64,000 nt of DNA from Limimaricola cinnabarinus. GTDB taxonomy: Bacteria > Pseudomonadota > Alphaproteobacteria > Rhodobacterales > Rhodobacteraceae. The stretch's first letter is position 1. Each line of letters starts with the position of its first letter. Below the pieces are notes generated by a model, which did not search any database, had not been told where the DNA came from, and worked only from the letters and a program-made list of their open reading frames with translations. This document shows positions 44,266 through 54,791 of the stretch, in pieces. The translations under genes and the position numbers were made by a program. The stretch spans positions 78,802 through 142,801 of the forward strand of contig NZ_KZ304958.1 in the NCBI RefSeq assembly GCF_002723615.1, in the 5' to 3' direction.

Positions 44266-45069
44266 TCAGCATTCCTCCAGCAATTTGCGCAGATGCGCGG
44301 TGATCTGGACGAATTCCAGCGTGTCGCGATCCGCCAGCCGCCGCTCGGGCGGCAGCTCGACCTTCATGAATTCCTTCACCCGGCCCGGATGGGCGGCGAG
44401 CATCAGCACGTATTCCCCCAGAAAGGCGGCTTCGGGGATCGAATGGGTGACGAAGAGGATCGTCGTCCCCGTCTCGCGCCAGATCCTGAGCACCTCCTCG
44501 TTGAGCTTGTCGCGGGTGATCTCGTCGAGCGCGCCGAAGGGCTCGTCCATCAGCAGGATCTTGGGCTTGGTGACCAGCGCGCGGGCGATGGCGACGCGCT
44601 GGCGCATGCCGCCCGAAAGCTCGTGCGGCATCGCGTCTTCGCGGCCCTTGAGACCGACGAGCGCCAGCAGGTCGCGCGGATCGGCATGGGCATCGCCGCC
44701 GCCGCCCACCTCGAGCGGCAGGCCCACATTTTCCAGCGCGGTGCGCCAGGGCAGCAGCGTCGCGTCCTGGAACACGTAGGAGAAGTTGCGGTCGCGGCGG
44801 GCGTCGCGCGGGGTCTGGCCCTGCACATCGATCACGCCGCGCGCCGCCGGAACCAGATCGGCGATGGCGCGCATCAACGTGGACTTGCCGCAGCCCGAAG
44901 GGCCGAGGATGGTCACGAAGGCGCCCTGCGGGATATCGACCGAGACGTCCTTGAGCGCGACGACCGTGCCCTCGCCGAAGGTGACGTCGACATTCTCGAC
45001 CCGGATCGCGCCCGGATCGGGGCTGGCAGCGGGGTTCCCCGCTGCCGTGTGAAGCTCTGCCGCGGCCAT
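44266..45069 (-). CDS. ABC transporter ATP-binding protein, SsuB/TauB-like
   Basis: A 267-residue ABC ATPase: Walker A GPSGCGKS at residues 56-63, the Q-loop YVFQDATLLPWRTALENV, signature LSGGMRQRVAIARAL and Walker B ILLMDEPFGALD, followed by LFVTHSIPEAAFL. These are characteristic of the NitT/TauT group. The ATG at 45069 overlaps the binding-protein stop (TGATG). It drives the downstream permease. Confidence 0.92.
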   Translation of the reverse strand: MAAAELHTAAGNPAASPDPGAIRVENVDVTFGEGTVVALKDVSVDIPQGAFVTILGPSGCGKSTLMRAIADLVPAARGVIDVQGQTPRDARRDRNFSYVFQDATLLPWRTALENVGLPLEVGGGGDAHADPRDLLALVGLKGREDAMPHELSGGMRQRVAIARALVTKPKILLMDEPFGALDEITRDKLNEEVLRIWRETGTTILFVTHSIPEAAFLGEYVLMLAAHPGRVKEFMKVELPPERRLADRDTLEFVQITAHLRKLLEEC

Positions 45070-46103
45070 CACGAAACCTCGCGGCGCGCGTCGGCGGTCA
45101 TCTCGAGGATCTCGAGCGTCATCACCTCGTCGACGCTCGGCGCATCGCCGTCGAACTGGCCCAGATCGGCATAGGCGGCGAGCTGCGCCTCCCATTTCTC
45201 GCGGTTCATCGTGCCCCAGCCGCTTTCGGCGGTGGCGTCGGTGAAGACGAAATCGAGCACCTGGTCGACCGCGCGCAGCTCGGCCTCGCGGCTCATGTTC
45301 GGATAGGCCGCGATCAGCAGGTCGACCGCCTCTTCGCGGTTCTCGCGCACGTAATGCCAGCCGCGCGCCGTGGCGCGGGTGAAGCCGGCCAGCGCCTCGG
45401 CGTCGTTCTCGATGGTCTTGTCGGTGGCGTAGTAGACGGTGGCGTAAAGCTGGATGCCCGCATCCCAGAGCATCAGGTCGACCCGGTCCTCGCCCAGCAC
45501 GTCGACCGCGGCGGTGTTGGTGAGCCAGCCGGTGACGGCGGCCGCCTGGCCGGTCATCAGCTGGTTCATGTCAGAGCCCATGTTGACGATCTCGACATCA
45601 TCCTCGGAGATGCCGTTGGCCGCGAGCAGTGCCTTGAGGAGAATATGCGCGGTGGGCTGTGTGGCGATGGTCTGGCCGACCATGTCCTTGGGCTCGCGGA
45701 TCGGATTGTCGGGCAGGGAAAAATAGGTGAAGGGGTGCTTCTGGTAGCCCGCGGCAAAGGCCTTGACCGGGATGCCCGCGGCCCGCGCCAGCATGACCGA
45801 GGGGCTCGACGAGATCTGGCCCACCTCGGCGCGGCCCGCAGCGACCGAGCCCACGCCATCGACATTCGGGCCGCCCGGCGTGATGTCGAGCTCGAGCCCC
45901 TCTTCCTCGTAGAACCCCTTGGCCTGCGCCACGACCTCGCCCAGAAGCCCGTTCGAGGCGAGCCATCCAAGCTGCATCTCGACCGTCTTCAGCCCGGCGG
46001 CCGAGGCCGGCCCGACCCCGATGACGGCCGGCAGCCCGGCGGCTGCGGCCATGCCCCCGGCATATTGCAGAAACCGGCGCTTGGTGACTCTCGTATTCGG
46101 CAT
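45069..46103 (-). CDS. ABC transporter substrate-binding protein, NMT1/THI5-like
   Basis: A 344-residue periplasmic protein. The N-terminus TKRRFLQ followed by a hydrophobic stretch resembles a Tat-type signal with one arginine replaced by lysine; cleavage is likely near ASA. The mature part has VEMQLGWLASNGLLGEVVAQAKGFYEEEGLELDITPGG, NVDGVGSVAAGRAEVGQISSS and QTIATQPTAHILLKALL, typical of NMT1/THI5-like nitrate, taurine, pyrimidine or aromatic-acid binders. The ATG at 46103 follows a GGGAGAG site. It heads the minus-strand operon and is divergent from an M20 amidohydrolase. Confidence 0.88.
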   Translation of the reverse strand: MPNTRVTKRRFLQYAGGMAAAAGLPAVIGVGPASAAGLKTVEMQLGWLASNGLLGEVVAQAKGFYEEEGLELDITPGGPNVDGVGSVAAGRAEVGQISSSPSVMLARAAGIPVKAFAAGYQKHPFTYFSLPDNPIREPKDMVGQTIATQPTAHILLKALLAANGISEDDVEIVNMGSDMNQLMTGQAAAVTGWLTNTAAVDVLGEDRVDLMLWDAGIQLYATVYYATDKTIENDAEALAGFTRATARGWHYVRENREEAVDLLIAAYPNMSREAELRAVDQVLDFVFTDATAESGWGTMNREKWEAQLAAYADLGQFDGDAPSVDEVMTLEILEMTADARREVS

Positions 46104-46157
46104 TGTGACCTCTCCCTGTTTCGATTGCCGCCATCCCTCCCGATGCCGGCCATCCGG

Positions 46158-46178
46158 GGAATGATGCGAGGGCATTCC
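46158..46178. promoter_or_regulatory. inverted repeat in the binding protein / amidohydrolase spacer
   Basis: GGAATG-N9-CATTCC is a symmetric element in the 206-base divergent spacer, next to an AT-rich run at 46178-46215. It is a plausible operator for the two divergent units; the binding protein is not known. Confidence 0.45.
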
Positions 46179-46309
46179 ATTCCAATAAAGAACAAAATTT
46201 GCTCTGCACCGATCTAATTTCGGCAATGCGCCGATGGGTTCTGCCGCCGGTTGCACCGCCCTCCAGCCGCCTGCACCATGGGCCGAAACACAGGCGCGAG
46301 GAGTGAGCC

Positions 46310-47482
46310 ATGCCCGAAAGCGAACCGCCCCGGCTCGACGCCGCCGCCCTGGCCGAGCTGACCGCCTGGCGGCACGAGCTGCACAGGCATCCGGAGCTGT
46401 CGGGACAGGAGGCCGCGACGGCGGCGCGCGTCGCGGAGCGGCTGGAGAGGACGCGCCCCGACATGCTGCTGACCGGCCTCGGCGGCCACGGGGTCGCCGC
46501 GGTCTATGAGGGCGCGGCCCCCGGCCCCACCCTTCTGCTGCGCTGCGAGCTCGACGCGCTGCCGATCGAGGAGACGGGCCTGCCGGACTGGCGTTCGACC
46601 GTGCCGGGCCGGGGGCATCTGTGCGGTCATGACGGGCATATGGCGATCCTTGCGGGCATGGCCGAGCTGCTCGGGCGGCATCGCCCCCGCCAGGGGCGCG
46701 CGGTGCTTCTGTTCCAGCCTTCCGAGGAGGACGGCCGGGGCGCGGCCGCCGTGATCGCCGACCCGGCCTTCGCCCGGATCGCGCCGGACTGGGCCTTTGC
46801 GCTGCACAACATGCCGGGGCTGCCGCTGGGCCATGCGGCACTGCGGCCCGGCCCCGCGGCCTGCGCCTCGCGGGGGCTGCGGATCGCGCTCACCGGGCGG
46901 ACCGCCCATGCCTCGCAGCCCGAGACGGGGCGCTCGCCCATGGAAGCGATCAGCGCGCTGATGCCTGCGCTGACCGCGCTTGGCGCGGGCCGCATCGAAG
47001 ACGCGGAATTCGCCCTCGTCACGATCACCCATGCCCGGATGGGCGCGCCCGCCTTCGGCATCGCCCCGGGCGAAGCCGAGCTCTTCGTCACGCTGCGCAG
47101 CCTGACCGATGCCCGCATGACCGGGCTGGTGCGCGAGGCCGAGGCCTTGGCGCGGCAGGCGGCGGAGCGCCACGGGCTCGGGCTTGCGATCACGCATCAC
47201 GACGTGTTTCGCCATTGCGAGAACGACGCGGAGGCCGTGGCCCGGCTTGCCGCCGCGCTGGAGGCCGAGGCCGTGCCGCATGGCCCCCGAGGCCAGCCGA
47301 TGCGCGCCTCCGAGGATTTCGGCCGTTTCGCGGACGGGGCGAAAACGGCGCTCATGCTGCTGGGTGCGGGGCGGGACCGGCCCGATCTGCACAACCCCGA
47401 TTACGATTTTCCCGACGCGCTGATCGAGACCGGGTTGCGCTGCTTCGCGCGGCTGACCGGGGATATGCTGGGCTATGCCTGA
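46310..47482 (+). CDS. M20 family amidohydrolase (hippurate-hydrolase type)
   Basis: A 390-residue M20D-type metallohydrolase. It opens with WRHELHRHPELSGQEAATAARVAERL, carries the metal-site segment GHLCGHDGHMAILAGMAELL and the acidic FQPSEEDGRGAAAVIADP. A dimerisation domain follows, starting SRGLRIALTGRTAHASQPETGRSPMEAI, and the RASEDFGRFA segment completes the site near the end. Such enzymes hydrolyse N-acyl amino acids or similar amides. A GAGGAG ribosome site precedes the ATG. It is divergent from the NitT/TauT-type importer, suggesting that the importer ligand or a relative is an amide hydrolysed here. Confidence 0.87.
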   Translation: MPESEPPRLDAAALAELTAWRHELHRHPELSGQEAATAARVAERLERTRPDMLLTGLGGHGVAAVYEGAAPGPTLLLRCELDALPIEETGLPDWRSTVPGRGHLCGHDGHMAILAGMAELLGRHRPRQGRAVLLFQPSEEDGRGAAAVIADPAFARIAPDWAFALHNMPGLPLGHAALRPGPAACASRGLRIALTGRTAHASQPETGRSPMEAISALMPALTALGAGRIEDAEFALVTITHARMGAPAFGIAPGEAELFVTLRSLTDARMTGLVREAEALARQAAERHGLGLAITHHDVFRHCENDAEAVARLAAALEAEAVPHGPRGQPMRASEDFGRFADGAKTALMLLGAGRDRPDLHNPDYDFPDALIETGLRCFARLTGDMLGYA

Positions 47483-47515
47483 GCGCCCGCACCGCATCCC
47501 GCACTGCGCCGCGCG

Positions 47516-48913
47516 TCACTCCAACCGGTAGGGCAGGTCCCGCCGGTGATCGGCGTCGATCTTCAACCGGCCTTCGAGCGGCGGCACCGCGCGCTGGTGG
47601 CACTGCACCCTTTCGCAGATGCGGCAGGAAATGCCGATGGGTTCGAAGGCTTCGGCGGATTCGAGGTCCATGTGATCGGCATAGACCAGCTCGCGCGCAT
47701 GGCGGATCTCGCAGCCCAGCCCGATCGCGAAGCGCCGCACCGGCGCGCCCCAGGCGCCGCCGCCGCCGCTGATGTCGCGCGCCAGCGACAGGTAGCGCAC
47801 CCCGTCCGGCGTCTCGGCCAGCTGGCGCAGCCAGCGCGTCGGCGTCTCGAAGGCCTGATGCACGTTCCACAGCGGGCAGGCACTGCCATAGCGCGCGAAT
47901 TGCAGCTGGGTCGCCGAATGGCGCTTGGTGACCGTGCCCGCCTGATCGACCCGCACGAACCAGAAGGGCACGCCGCGCGCGCCGGGGCGTTGCAGGGTGG
48001 AAAGCCGGTGCGCCACCTGTTCGAGACTGGCGCCGAAGCGCTCGGCCAGGCGTTCGAGATCGTGCCGCATGTCCTGCGCGGCGTCGAGGAAGGGGCCGTA
48101 GGGCATCAGCGCCGCGCCCGCGAAATAGTTGGCCAGACCGATCCGCGCGATGTCGCGGGCGGGGCCGGGTTCGAAGCGCCCCAGATCGAGCGTGGCCTCG
48201 ATCAGCTGGCTGTGCTCGATCAGAGCGAGCTGCACCAGAAGCTGGAACCGCCGCGTGGCGCGCGGCGCGCGCAAAGACAGGGTCAGGCATTTGCTTTCGG
48301 CGTCGAAGCGGCGCAGCGGCCCGTCGGCCTGTTCGCGCAGCGTGATGCCGCGCGCCTCGATCGCCCGCGCCGCGGCCCCCGGCGCGTCCAGACCCTCGGC
48401 CCCGGCGCGGCGGGCAAAGCCCTCGGCGGCGCGGTCGATGGCGTCGATGTAGTTGTCGCAGTAATGGAAGAAATCGCGCACCTCCTCCCAGGGCGAGGCG
48501 GCGCTGCCGGCGCGGCCCAAGGCCTCGTCGAAGGAGGCGAGCCGGTCCTGCGCGCGGCGATAGGCGGCGTGCAGGTCGAGAAGCGCGCGCGCGACCGAGG
48601 GCGCGTTGGCCGCCACCATGCGCAGATCGGCCACGCCGGGCTGGCTGCCGCTGAGCACCGGGTCGGCCAGCGCCTCGCGCATGTCGGAGGCCAGCCGGAT
48701 CTCCTCGCCCGAGGTCAGCTCGGTCACGTCGAAGCCAAATTCGCGCGCCAGCGCCAGCACCACGCCCGCCGAGACGGGGCGGTTGTTGTTCTCCATCTGG
48801 TTCAGATAGGGCAGCGAGACGCCAAGCCGTTCGGCGAAGAGCTTCTGCGTCAGCCCCAGCCGCCCGCGCAGCTCGCGCAGCTGCGTGCCCGCGTAATGCT
48901 TCTGAACCGCCAT
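47516..48913 (-). CDS. pccR: short-chain acyl-CoA-responsive regulator, PccR/RamB type
   Basis: A 465-residue ScfR-family regulator. The XRE helix-turn-helix lies at about residues 8-62 (GTQLRELRGRLGLTQKLFAERLGVSLPYLNQMENNNRP). A long middle IrrE-like region and a C-terminal domain follow, ending in a cysteine cluster CRICERVQCHQRA (near residues 430-442) typical of this family. Known members such as PccR of Rhodobacter and RamB of actinobacteria sense propionyl-CoA or acetyl-CoA status. The ATG at 48913 was chosen because an upstream in-frame start at 48970 would run through the TTTGCAAA boxes. It is divergent from pccB, its expected target. Confidence 0.92.
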   Translation of the reverse strand: MAVQKHYAGTQLRELRGRLGLTQKLFAERLGVSLPYLNQMENNNRPVSAGVVLALAREFGFDVTELTSGEEIRLASDMREALADPVLSGSQPGVADLRMVAANAPSVARALLDLHAAYRRAQDRLASFDEALGRAGSAASPWEEVRDFFHYCDNYIDAIDRAAEGFARRAGAEGLDAPGAAARAIEARGITLREQADGPLRRFDAESKCLTLSLRAPRATRRFQLLVQLALIEHSQLIEATLDLGRFEPGPARDIARIGLANYFAGAALMPYGPFLDAAQDMRHDLERLAERFGASLEQVAHRLSTLQRPGARGVPFWFVRVDQAGTVTKRHSATQLQFARYGSACPLWNVHQAFETPTRWLRQLAETPDGVRYLSLARDISGGGGAWGAPVRRFAIGLGCEIRHARELVYADHMDLESAEAFEPIGISCRICERVQCHQRAVPPLEGRLKIDADHRRDLPYRLE

Positions 48914-48931
48914 CCTGCCCCACTTTGCTGA

Positions 48932-48971
48932 TTTGCAAAATCGCTGCTCTGCATAATGCCGAATTTGCAAA
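48932..48971. promoter_or_regulatory. PccR operator boxes (two TTTGCAAA palindromes)
   Basis: TTTGCAAA occurs at 48932-48939 and at 48964-48971. The first has a partial TTTGC half 8 bases before it (48924) and the second a CGCAA half just after. TTTGCAAA pairs are the known binding element of PccR/ScfR regulators in Rhodobacter. They lie in the pccR-pccB spacer and can serve both promoters. Confidence 0.8.
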
Positions 48972-49037
48972 TTCGCGCAATCGCCCTGTGAAGATCCCCC
49001 GTTTTTTCATTAGGCTGCCGCGTGAAGGAGGACGCCG

Positions 49038-50570
49038 ATGCAAGAGATTTTGCGCGAGCTCGAAGAGCGCCGCGCCTCGGCCCGACAGGGCGGTGGCGAA
49101 AAGCGCATTGCGGCGCAGCACGCCAAGGGCAAGCTGACCGCGCGCGAGCGGATCGAGCTGCTGCTCGACGAGGGCAGCTTCGAGGAATACGACATGTTCG
49201 TCGCCCATCGCTGCACCGATTTCGGGATGCAGGAGAACCGCCCCGCGGGCGATGGCGTCGTCACCGGCTGGGGCACCGTCAATGGCCGGATGATCTATGT
49301 CTTCAGCCAGGATTTCACCGTCTTCGGCGGCTCGCTGTCGGAAACCCATGCCCAGAAGATCTGCAAGATCATGGATATGGCGATGCGCAACGGCGCGCCG
49401 GTGGTGGGCATCAACGATTCGGGCGGCGCCCGCATCCAGGAGGGCGTGGCGTCCTTGGGCGGCTATGCCGAGGTGTTCCAGCGCAACGTGCTGGCCTCGG
49501 GCGTGGTGCCGCAGATCTCGCTCATCATGGGGCCCTGCGCGGGCGGCGCGGTCTACTCGCCCGCCATGACCGACTTCATCTACATGGTGAAGGATAGCTC
49601 CTACATGTTCGTCACCGGCCCCGACGTGGTGAAGACGGTGACCGGCGAGGTCGTCACCGCCGAGGAGCTGGGCGGCGCGCTGACCCATGCGCGCAAGTCG
49701 AGCGTCGCCGACGCGGCCTTCGAGAACGATGTCGAGGCGCTTCTGGAGGCACGGCGGCTGATCGATTTCCTGCCGCTCAACAACCGCGAGAAGGCGCCGA
49801 AACGCCCCTTCTTCGACGACCCCGCGCGCGAGGAGCCGAGCCTCGACAGGCTGATCCCCGCCAACCCCAACCAGCCCTATGACATGCACGAGCTGGTCAC
49901 CAAGATCGCCGACGAGGGCGATTTCCTGGAAATGCAGGCCGAGTTCGCCAAGAACATCCTCACCGGCTTCATCCGGCTCGAAGGCCAGACCGTCGGCGTC
50001 GTCGCCAACCAGCCCCTGGTGCTGGCGGGCTGTCTCGACATCGACAGCTCGCGCAAGGCCGCGCGCTTCGTGCGCTTTTGCGACGCCTTCGAAATCCCGA
50101 TCCTGACGCTGGTCGACGTGCCGGGCTTCCTGCCCGGGACGGGGCAGGAATATGGCGGCGTCATCAAGCACGGGGCGAAGCTCTTGTTCGCTTACGGCGA
50201 GGCCACCGTGCCCAAGGTCACGGTGATCACCCGCAAGGCCTATGGCGGCGCCTATGACGTCATGGCCTCCAAGCACCTGCGCGGCGACGTGAACTATGCC
50301 TGGCCCACGGCGCAGATCGCGGTGATGGGCGCCAAGGGCGCGACCGAGATCCTCTATCGTTCCGAGCTGGGCGATGCCGAGAAGATCGCGCAGCGCACCA
50401 AGGACTACGAGGACCGCTTCGCCAACCCCTTCGTCGCGGCCGAGCGCGGCTTCGTCGACGAGGTGATCATGCCGCGCGCCACCCGCCGCCGCGCCGCCCG
50501 CGCCTTTGCCGCCCTGCGGAACAAGAGCCTCGAGAACCCGTGGAGGAAGCATGACAACATCCCGCTCTGA
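49038..50570 (+). CDS. pccB: propionyl-CoA carboxylase beta chain (carboxyltransferase)
   Basis: A 510-residue carboxyltransferase subunit that moves the carboxyl group from biotin to propionyl-CoA, giving methylmalonyl-CoA. Family landmarks are [82 protein letters not shown] and the late [58 protein letters not shown] lies upstream of the ATG. The last 20 bases overlap the start of pccA in another frame, coupling the two subunits at a near 1:1 ratio. Confidence 0.96.
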   Translation: MQEILRELEERRASARQGGGEKRIAAQHAKGKLTARERIELLLDEGSFEEYDMFVAHRCTDFGMQENRPAGDGVVTGWGTVNGRMIYVFSQDFTVFGGSLSETHAQKICKIMDMAMRNGAPVVGINDSGGARIQEGVASLGGYAEVFQRNVLASGVVPQISLIMGPCAGGAVYSPAMTDFIYMVKDSSYMFVTGPDVVKTVTGEVVTAEELGGALTHARKSSVADAAFENDVEALLEARRLIDFLPLNNREKAPKRPFFDDPAREEPSLDRLIPANPNQPYDMHELVTKIADEGDFLEMQAEFAKNILTGFIRLEGQTVGVVANQPLVLAGCLDIDSSRKAARFVRFCDAFEIPILTLVDVPGFLPGTGQEYGGVIKHGAKLLFAYGEATVPKVTVITRKAYGGAYDVMASKHLRGDVNYAWPTAQIAVMGAKGATEILYRSELGDAEKIAQRTKDYEDRFANPFVAAERGFVDEVIMPRATRRRAARAFAALRNKSLENPWRKHDNIPL

Positions 50571-52578
50571 AGGCCGCCCCTTCCGCAGCCTGCTCGTCGC
50601 CAATCGCGGCGAGATCGCCTGCCGGGTGATCCGCTCGGCCCGCGCGATGGGGATCGAGACCATCGCGATCCACTCCGAGGCCGACCGCGACGCGGTGCAT
50701 GTCGCCATGGCCGACCGCGCGGTCGAGATCGGGCCCGCCCCCGCCGCGCAGTCCTATATCGACATGGAGCGCGTGCTGCGCGCGATCGAGGAGACCGGCG
50801 CCGAGGCGGTGCATCCGGGCTACGGCTTTCTCTCCGAGAACCCGAAATTCGCCCGCGCGCTGGCCGAGCGGGGCGTGGTCTTCGTCGGTCCCCCGGCAGG
50901 CGCGATCGACAAGATGGGCGACAAGATCGCCTCCAAGAAGATCGCCGCCGAGGCGGGCGTCTCGACCGTGCCGGGCCATATGGGCCTGATCGAGGATGCC
51001 GATGAGGCGGTGAAGATCGCGCGTGAGATCGGCTACCCGGTGATGATCAAGGCCAGCGCTGGCGGCGGCGGCAAGGGCATGCGCATCGCGCATGACGACG
51101 CCGCCGCGCGCGAGGGCTTCGAAGCCTCCAAGCGCGAGGCGGCAAGCTCCTTCGGCGACGACCGCATCTTCATCGAAAAGTTCGTCGTCGGGCCGCGACA
51201 CATCGAGATCCAGGTGCTGGCCGACAAGCATGGCAATTGCGTCTATCTGGGCGAGCGCGAATGCTCGATCCAGCGCCGCAACCAGAAGGTCGTCGAAGAA
51301 GCCCCCTCGCCCTTTCTCGACGCCGAGACCCGCGCCGCCATGGGCGCGCAGGCCTGCGCGCTCGCCCGCGCCGTGGGCTATGAGAGCGCGGGCACGGTGG
51401 AGTTCATCGTCGACGCCGACCGCAACTTCTACTTTCTGGAGATGAACACGCGGCTGCAGGTCGAGCATCCGGTGACCGAGCTGATCACCGGCATCGACCT
51501 CGTCGAGCAGATGATCCGCGTCGCCGCGGGCGATCCGCTGCCCTTCGCGCAGGACGACATCCAACTGAGCGGCTGGGCGATCGAAAGCCGGCTCTATGCC
51601 GAGGACCCCTATCGCGGCTTCCTGCCCTCGATCGGGCGTCTGACCCGCTACCGCCCGCCGCAGGAATTCGCGTCCCAAGCGGAGGTGGTGCGCAACGATA
51701 CCGGCGTCGCCGAGGGCGGCGAGATCTCGATGCATTACGACCCGATGATCGCCAAGCTCTGCACATGGGCGCCCGACCGAGAAGCGGCCATCGACGCGAT
51801 GGAGCGCGCGCTCGACGGGTTCGAGCTCGAAGGCATCGGCCACAACCTGCCCTTCCTGTCGGCGGTGATGGCGCATCCGAAGTTCCGCTCGGGCGAAATC
51901 CATACCGGCTTCATCGCCGAGGAGTGGCCCGAGGGCTTCGACGGGGTCGATCTGCCGGGCGAAACGCTGCGCCGCATCGCCGCCGCCTGCGCGACGCTGC
52001 AGCGGATCGAGGAAATCCGCCGCGCCCGCATCTCGGGCCGGATCGACCATCACGAGCGCCGTGTCGGCGAAGCCTTCGTGGTGCAGCTCGCGGGCGAAAG
52101 CCATGCCGTGACGCTGAAGGCCGAAGAAGACGCCACCGACGTGCGCTTCGAGGACGGCGCCGTGCTGCGGGTCGAGGGCGACTGGACGCCGGGCGCGCGG
52201 CTGGCGCGGCTCGTGATCGACGGCGCCGAGACGGTGCTCAAGGTCGAGCCGCGCATCGCGGGGTTCCGGCTGCGCCATCGCGGCGCCGATCTCGACGTGA
52301 AGGTCTGGACCGCGCGGCAGGCGGAGCTTGCGGCGCTGATGCCTGAGAAGCAGGCCGCCGACACGTCGAAGCTGCTCTTGTGCCCGATGCCGGGCGTGGT
52401 GGTGCATGTCGATGTCGAGGAGGGGCAGGAGGTCGAGGAGGGCCAGCCGCTCTGCACCGTCGAGGCGATGAAGATGGAGAACGTGCTGCGGGCCGAGCGC
52501 AAGCTCAAGGTGGCCAGGCTGCACGCGGCACCGGGCGACAGCCTGTCGGTCGACCAGACCATCATGGAGTTCGAATGA
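50551..52578 (+). CDS. pccA: propionyl-CoA carboxylase alpha chain (biotin carboxylase and carrier)
   Basis: A 675-residue subunit with biotin carboxylase (about 15-460: [21 protein letters not shown], the ATP-grasp glycine loop [31 protein letters not shown] and [14 protein letters not shown]). A PCC-type linker (BT domain, about 480-600) follows, then the biotinyl domain with Lys641 in EAMKMENVL, 34 residues from the C-terminus. It carboxylates biotin with bicarbonate and ATP and passes it to PccB. The ATG at 50551 lies inside the end of pccB, preceded by GGAGGAA. It is followed after 18 bases by the mutase. Confidence 0.96.
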   Translation: MTTSRSEGRPFRSLLVANRGEIACRVIRSARAMGIETIAIHSEADRDAVHVAMADRAVEIGPAPAAQSYIDMERVLRAIEETGAEAVHPGYGFLSENPKFARALAERGVVFVGPPAGAIDKMGDKIASKKIAAEAGVSTVPGHMGLIEDADEAVKIAREIGYPVMIKASAGGGGKGMRIAHDDAAAREGFEASKREAASSFGDDRIFIEKFVVGPRHIEIQVLADKHGNCVYLGERECSIQRRNQKVVEEAPSPFLDAETRAAMGAQACALARAVGYESAGTVEFIVDADRNFYFLEMNTRLQVEHPVTELITGIDLVEQMIRVAAGDPLPFAQDDIQLSGWAIESRLYAEDPYRGFLPSIGRLTRYRPPQEFASQAEVVRNDTGVAEGGEISMHYDPMIAKLCTWAPDREAAIDAMERALDGFELEGIGHNLPFLSAVMAHPKFRSGEIHTGFIAEEWPEGFDGVDLPGETLRRIAAACATLQRIEEIRRARISGRIDHHERRVGEAFVVQLAGESHAVTLKAEEDATDVRFEDGAVLRVEGDWTPGARLARLVIDGAETVLKVEPRIAGFRLRHRGADLDVKVWTARQAELAALMPEKQAADTSKLLLCPMPGVVVHVDVEEGQEVEEGQPLCTVEAMKMENVLRAERKLKVARLHAAPGDSLSVDQTIMEFE

Positions 52579-52596
52579 GCCTGGGAGGGCCATGAC

Positions 52597-54750
52597 ATGA
52601 CCGAGACCGGCGACCGCCGCGCCGCATGGGCCGCGCGCGCGCAAAAGGAGCTCAAGGGGCGCGACCCCGAGGGGCTGAAGCGCGACACGCTGGAGGGGAT
52701 CGAGCTGAAGCCGGTCTATGATGCGGGCGATCTCGAAGGGCTGGGCTTTCTCGACGCCCTGCCCGGCGAGGCGCCCTATGCGCGCGGCGTCCGCTCGACC
52801 ATGTATGCGGGCCGCCCCTGGACGATCCGGCAATATGCGGGTTTCTCCACCGCCGAAGAGTCCAACGCCTTCTACCGCCGCGCGCTGGAAGGCGGGCAGC
52901 AGGGCGTCTCGGTCGCCTTCGACCTCGCCACCCATCGCGGCTATGACAGCGACCATCCCCGCGTCGAGGGCGATGTCGGCAAGGCGGGCGTGGCGATCGA
53001 CAGCGTCGAGGACATGAAGATCCTGTTCGACGGCATCCCCTTGGGCGAGGTGTCGGTCTCGATGACGATGAACGGCGCGGTGATCCCGATCCTCGCCAGC
53101 TTCATCGTCGCGGGCGAGGAGCAGGGCGTGCCGGTCGAAAAGCTTTCGGGCACGATCCAGAACGACATCCTCAAGGAGTTCATGGTCCGCAACACTTATG
53201 TCTACCCGCCCGAGCCCTCGATGCGGATCGTGGCGGACATCATCGAATACACCGCCGACCACATGCCGAAGTTCAACTCGGTCTCGATCTCGGGCTACCA
53301 CATGCAGGAGGCGGGGGCCGATCTGGTGCAGGAGCTGGCCTTCACGCTCGCCGACGGGCGCGAATATGTCCGCGCCGCCATCGCGCGCGGCATGGATGTG
53401 GACCGCTTCGCCGGACGGCTCAGCTTCTTCTTCGCCATCGGCATGAACTTCTTCATGGAGGCCGCGAAGCTGCGCGCGGCGCGCCTTTTGTGGCACCGGA
53501 TCATGGAGGAGTTCGAACCCAAGGACCCCAAATCCCTGATGCTGCGCACCCATTGCCAGACCTCGGGCGTCTCGCTTCAGGCGCAGGACCCTTACAACAA
53601 CGTGGTGCGCACCGCCTACGAGGCGCTCTCGGCCGTGCTGGGCGGCACGCAGTCGCTGCACACCAACGCGCTCGACGAGGCGATTGCGCTGCCGACCGAC
53701 TTCTCGGCCCGGATCGCCCGCAACACCCAGTTGATCCTGCAGGAGGAGACCGGCATCACCGATGTCGTCGACCCGCTGGCCGGCTCCTACTACGTCGAGA
53801 GCCTGACCAGCGAGCTGGCCGAGAAGGCCTGGGCGCTGATCGAGGAGGTCGAGGGCTTGGGCGGCATGACCAAGGCGGTGGCGAGCGGCATGCCCAAGCT
53901 TCGGATCGAGGAGACGGCGGCGAAGCGGCAGGCGCTGATCGACCGGGGCGAACAGGTGATCGTCGGGGTCAACAAGTACCGCAAGGAACGCGAGGACCCG
54001 ATCGACATCCTCGACATCGACAACGTCAAGGTGCGCGAGGGTCAGGTGGCGCGACTGGAGAAGATCCGGGCGACACGCGATCAGGCAGCCTGCGACGCGG
54101 CGCTTGCCGCATTGGAAGCGGCGGCGCGCGAGGATGGCAACCTGCTTGAAGCGGCGGTCGCCGCCGCCCGCGCCCGCGCCACGGTGGGAGAGATCAGCAT
54201 GGCGATGGAAAAGGTCTTCGGGCGGCACCGGGCCGAGGTCAAGACGCTCGCGGGCGTTTACGGCAAGGCCTATGAGGGCGATGCGGGCTTCGAGAAGATC
54301 CGTTCGGAAATCGACGCCTTTGCCGAGGCCGAGGGCCGCCGTCCGCGCATGCTGGTGGTCAAGATGGGGCAGGACGGGCATGACCGCGGCGCCAAGGTGA
54401 TCGCCACCGCCTTTGCCGATCTGGGCTTCGACGTCGACATGGGGCCGCTGTTCCAGACGCCCGAGGAGGCGGCGCAGGACGCGCTCGACAATGACGTGCA
54501 TGTCGTCGGCATCTCCAGCCAGGCGGCGGGGCATCGCACGCTCGCGCCCAAGCTGGTGGCCGCGCTGCGCGATCAGGGCGCGGGCGAGATCCTCGTGGTC
54601 TGCGGCGGCGTGATCCCCGATCAGGACCATGCCATGCTGAAGGAGGCCGGGGTGGCCGCGATCTTCGGACCGGGGACGAACATCCCCGAGGCGGCGTCGA
54701 AGATCCTGTCGATGGTGCGCAAGGGCGCAAGCGGGGCGTCGGGCGCATAG
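52597..54750 (+). CDS. mcm: methylmalonyl-CoA mutase (single-chain large subunit)
   Basis: A 717-residue B12-dependent mutase that converts (R)-methylmalonyl-CoA to succinyl-CoA. The catalytic barrel starts near residue 60 with [32 protein letters not shown], then has [30 protein letters not shown] and [26 protein letters not shown]. The C-terminal cobalamin domain carries the DxHxxG box [10 protein letters not shown] with the cobalt-ligating His595. The ATG at 52597 gives a normal single-chain length of about 715. It completes propionyl-CoA to succinyl-CoA except for an epimerase, which is not in the window. Confidence 0.97.
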   Translation: MTETGDRRAAWAARAQKELKGRDPEGLKRDTLEGIELKPVYDAGDLEGLGFLDALPGEAPYARGVRSTMYAGRPWTIRQYAGFSTAEESNAFYRRALEGGQQGVSVAFDLATHRGYDSDHPRVEGDVGKAGVAIDSVEDMKILFDGIPLGEVSVSMTMNGAVIPILASFIVAGEEQGVPVEKLSGTIQNDILKEFMVRNTYVYPPEPSMRIVADIIEYTADHMPKFNSVSISGYHMQEAGADLVQELAFTLADGREYVRAAIARGMDVDRFAGRLSFFFAIGMNFFMEAAKLRAARLLWHRIMEEFEPKDPKSLMLRTHCQTSGVSLQAQDPYNNVVRTAYEALSAVLGGTQSLHTNALDEAIALPTDFSARIARNTQLILQEETGITDVVDPLAGSYYVESLTSELAEKAWALIEEVEGLGGMTKAVASGMPKLRIEETAAKRQALIDRGEQVIVGVNKYRKEREDPIDILDIDNVKVREGQVARLEKIRATRDQAACDAALAALEAAAREDGNLLEAAVAAARARATVGEISMAMEKVFGRHRAEVKTLAGVYGKAYEGDAGFEKIRSEIDAFAEAEGRRPRMLVVKMGQDGHDRGAKVIATAFADLGFDVDMGPLFQTPEEAAQDALDNDVHVVGISSQAAGHRTLAPKLVAALRDQGAGEILVVCGGVIPDQDHAMLKEAGVAAIFGPGTNIPEAASKILSMVRKGASGASGA

Positions 54751-54791
54751 ACGCCCGAAGCCGATCCCGTAGACCGCGAGATCGGCGGTCT
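54739..54791. terminator. tandem hairpins at the end of mcm
   Basis: TCGGGCG-CATAGA-CGCCCGA (54739-54758) spans the mcm stop codon with a perfect 7-bp stem. AGACCGC-GAGATCG-GCGGTCT (54771-54791) follows as a second perfect 7-bp stem. Neither has a T-run; together they look like an operon-end structure. Confidence 0.45.
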
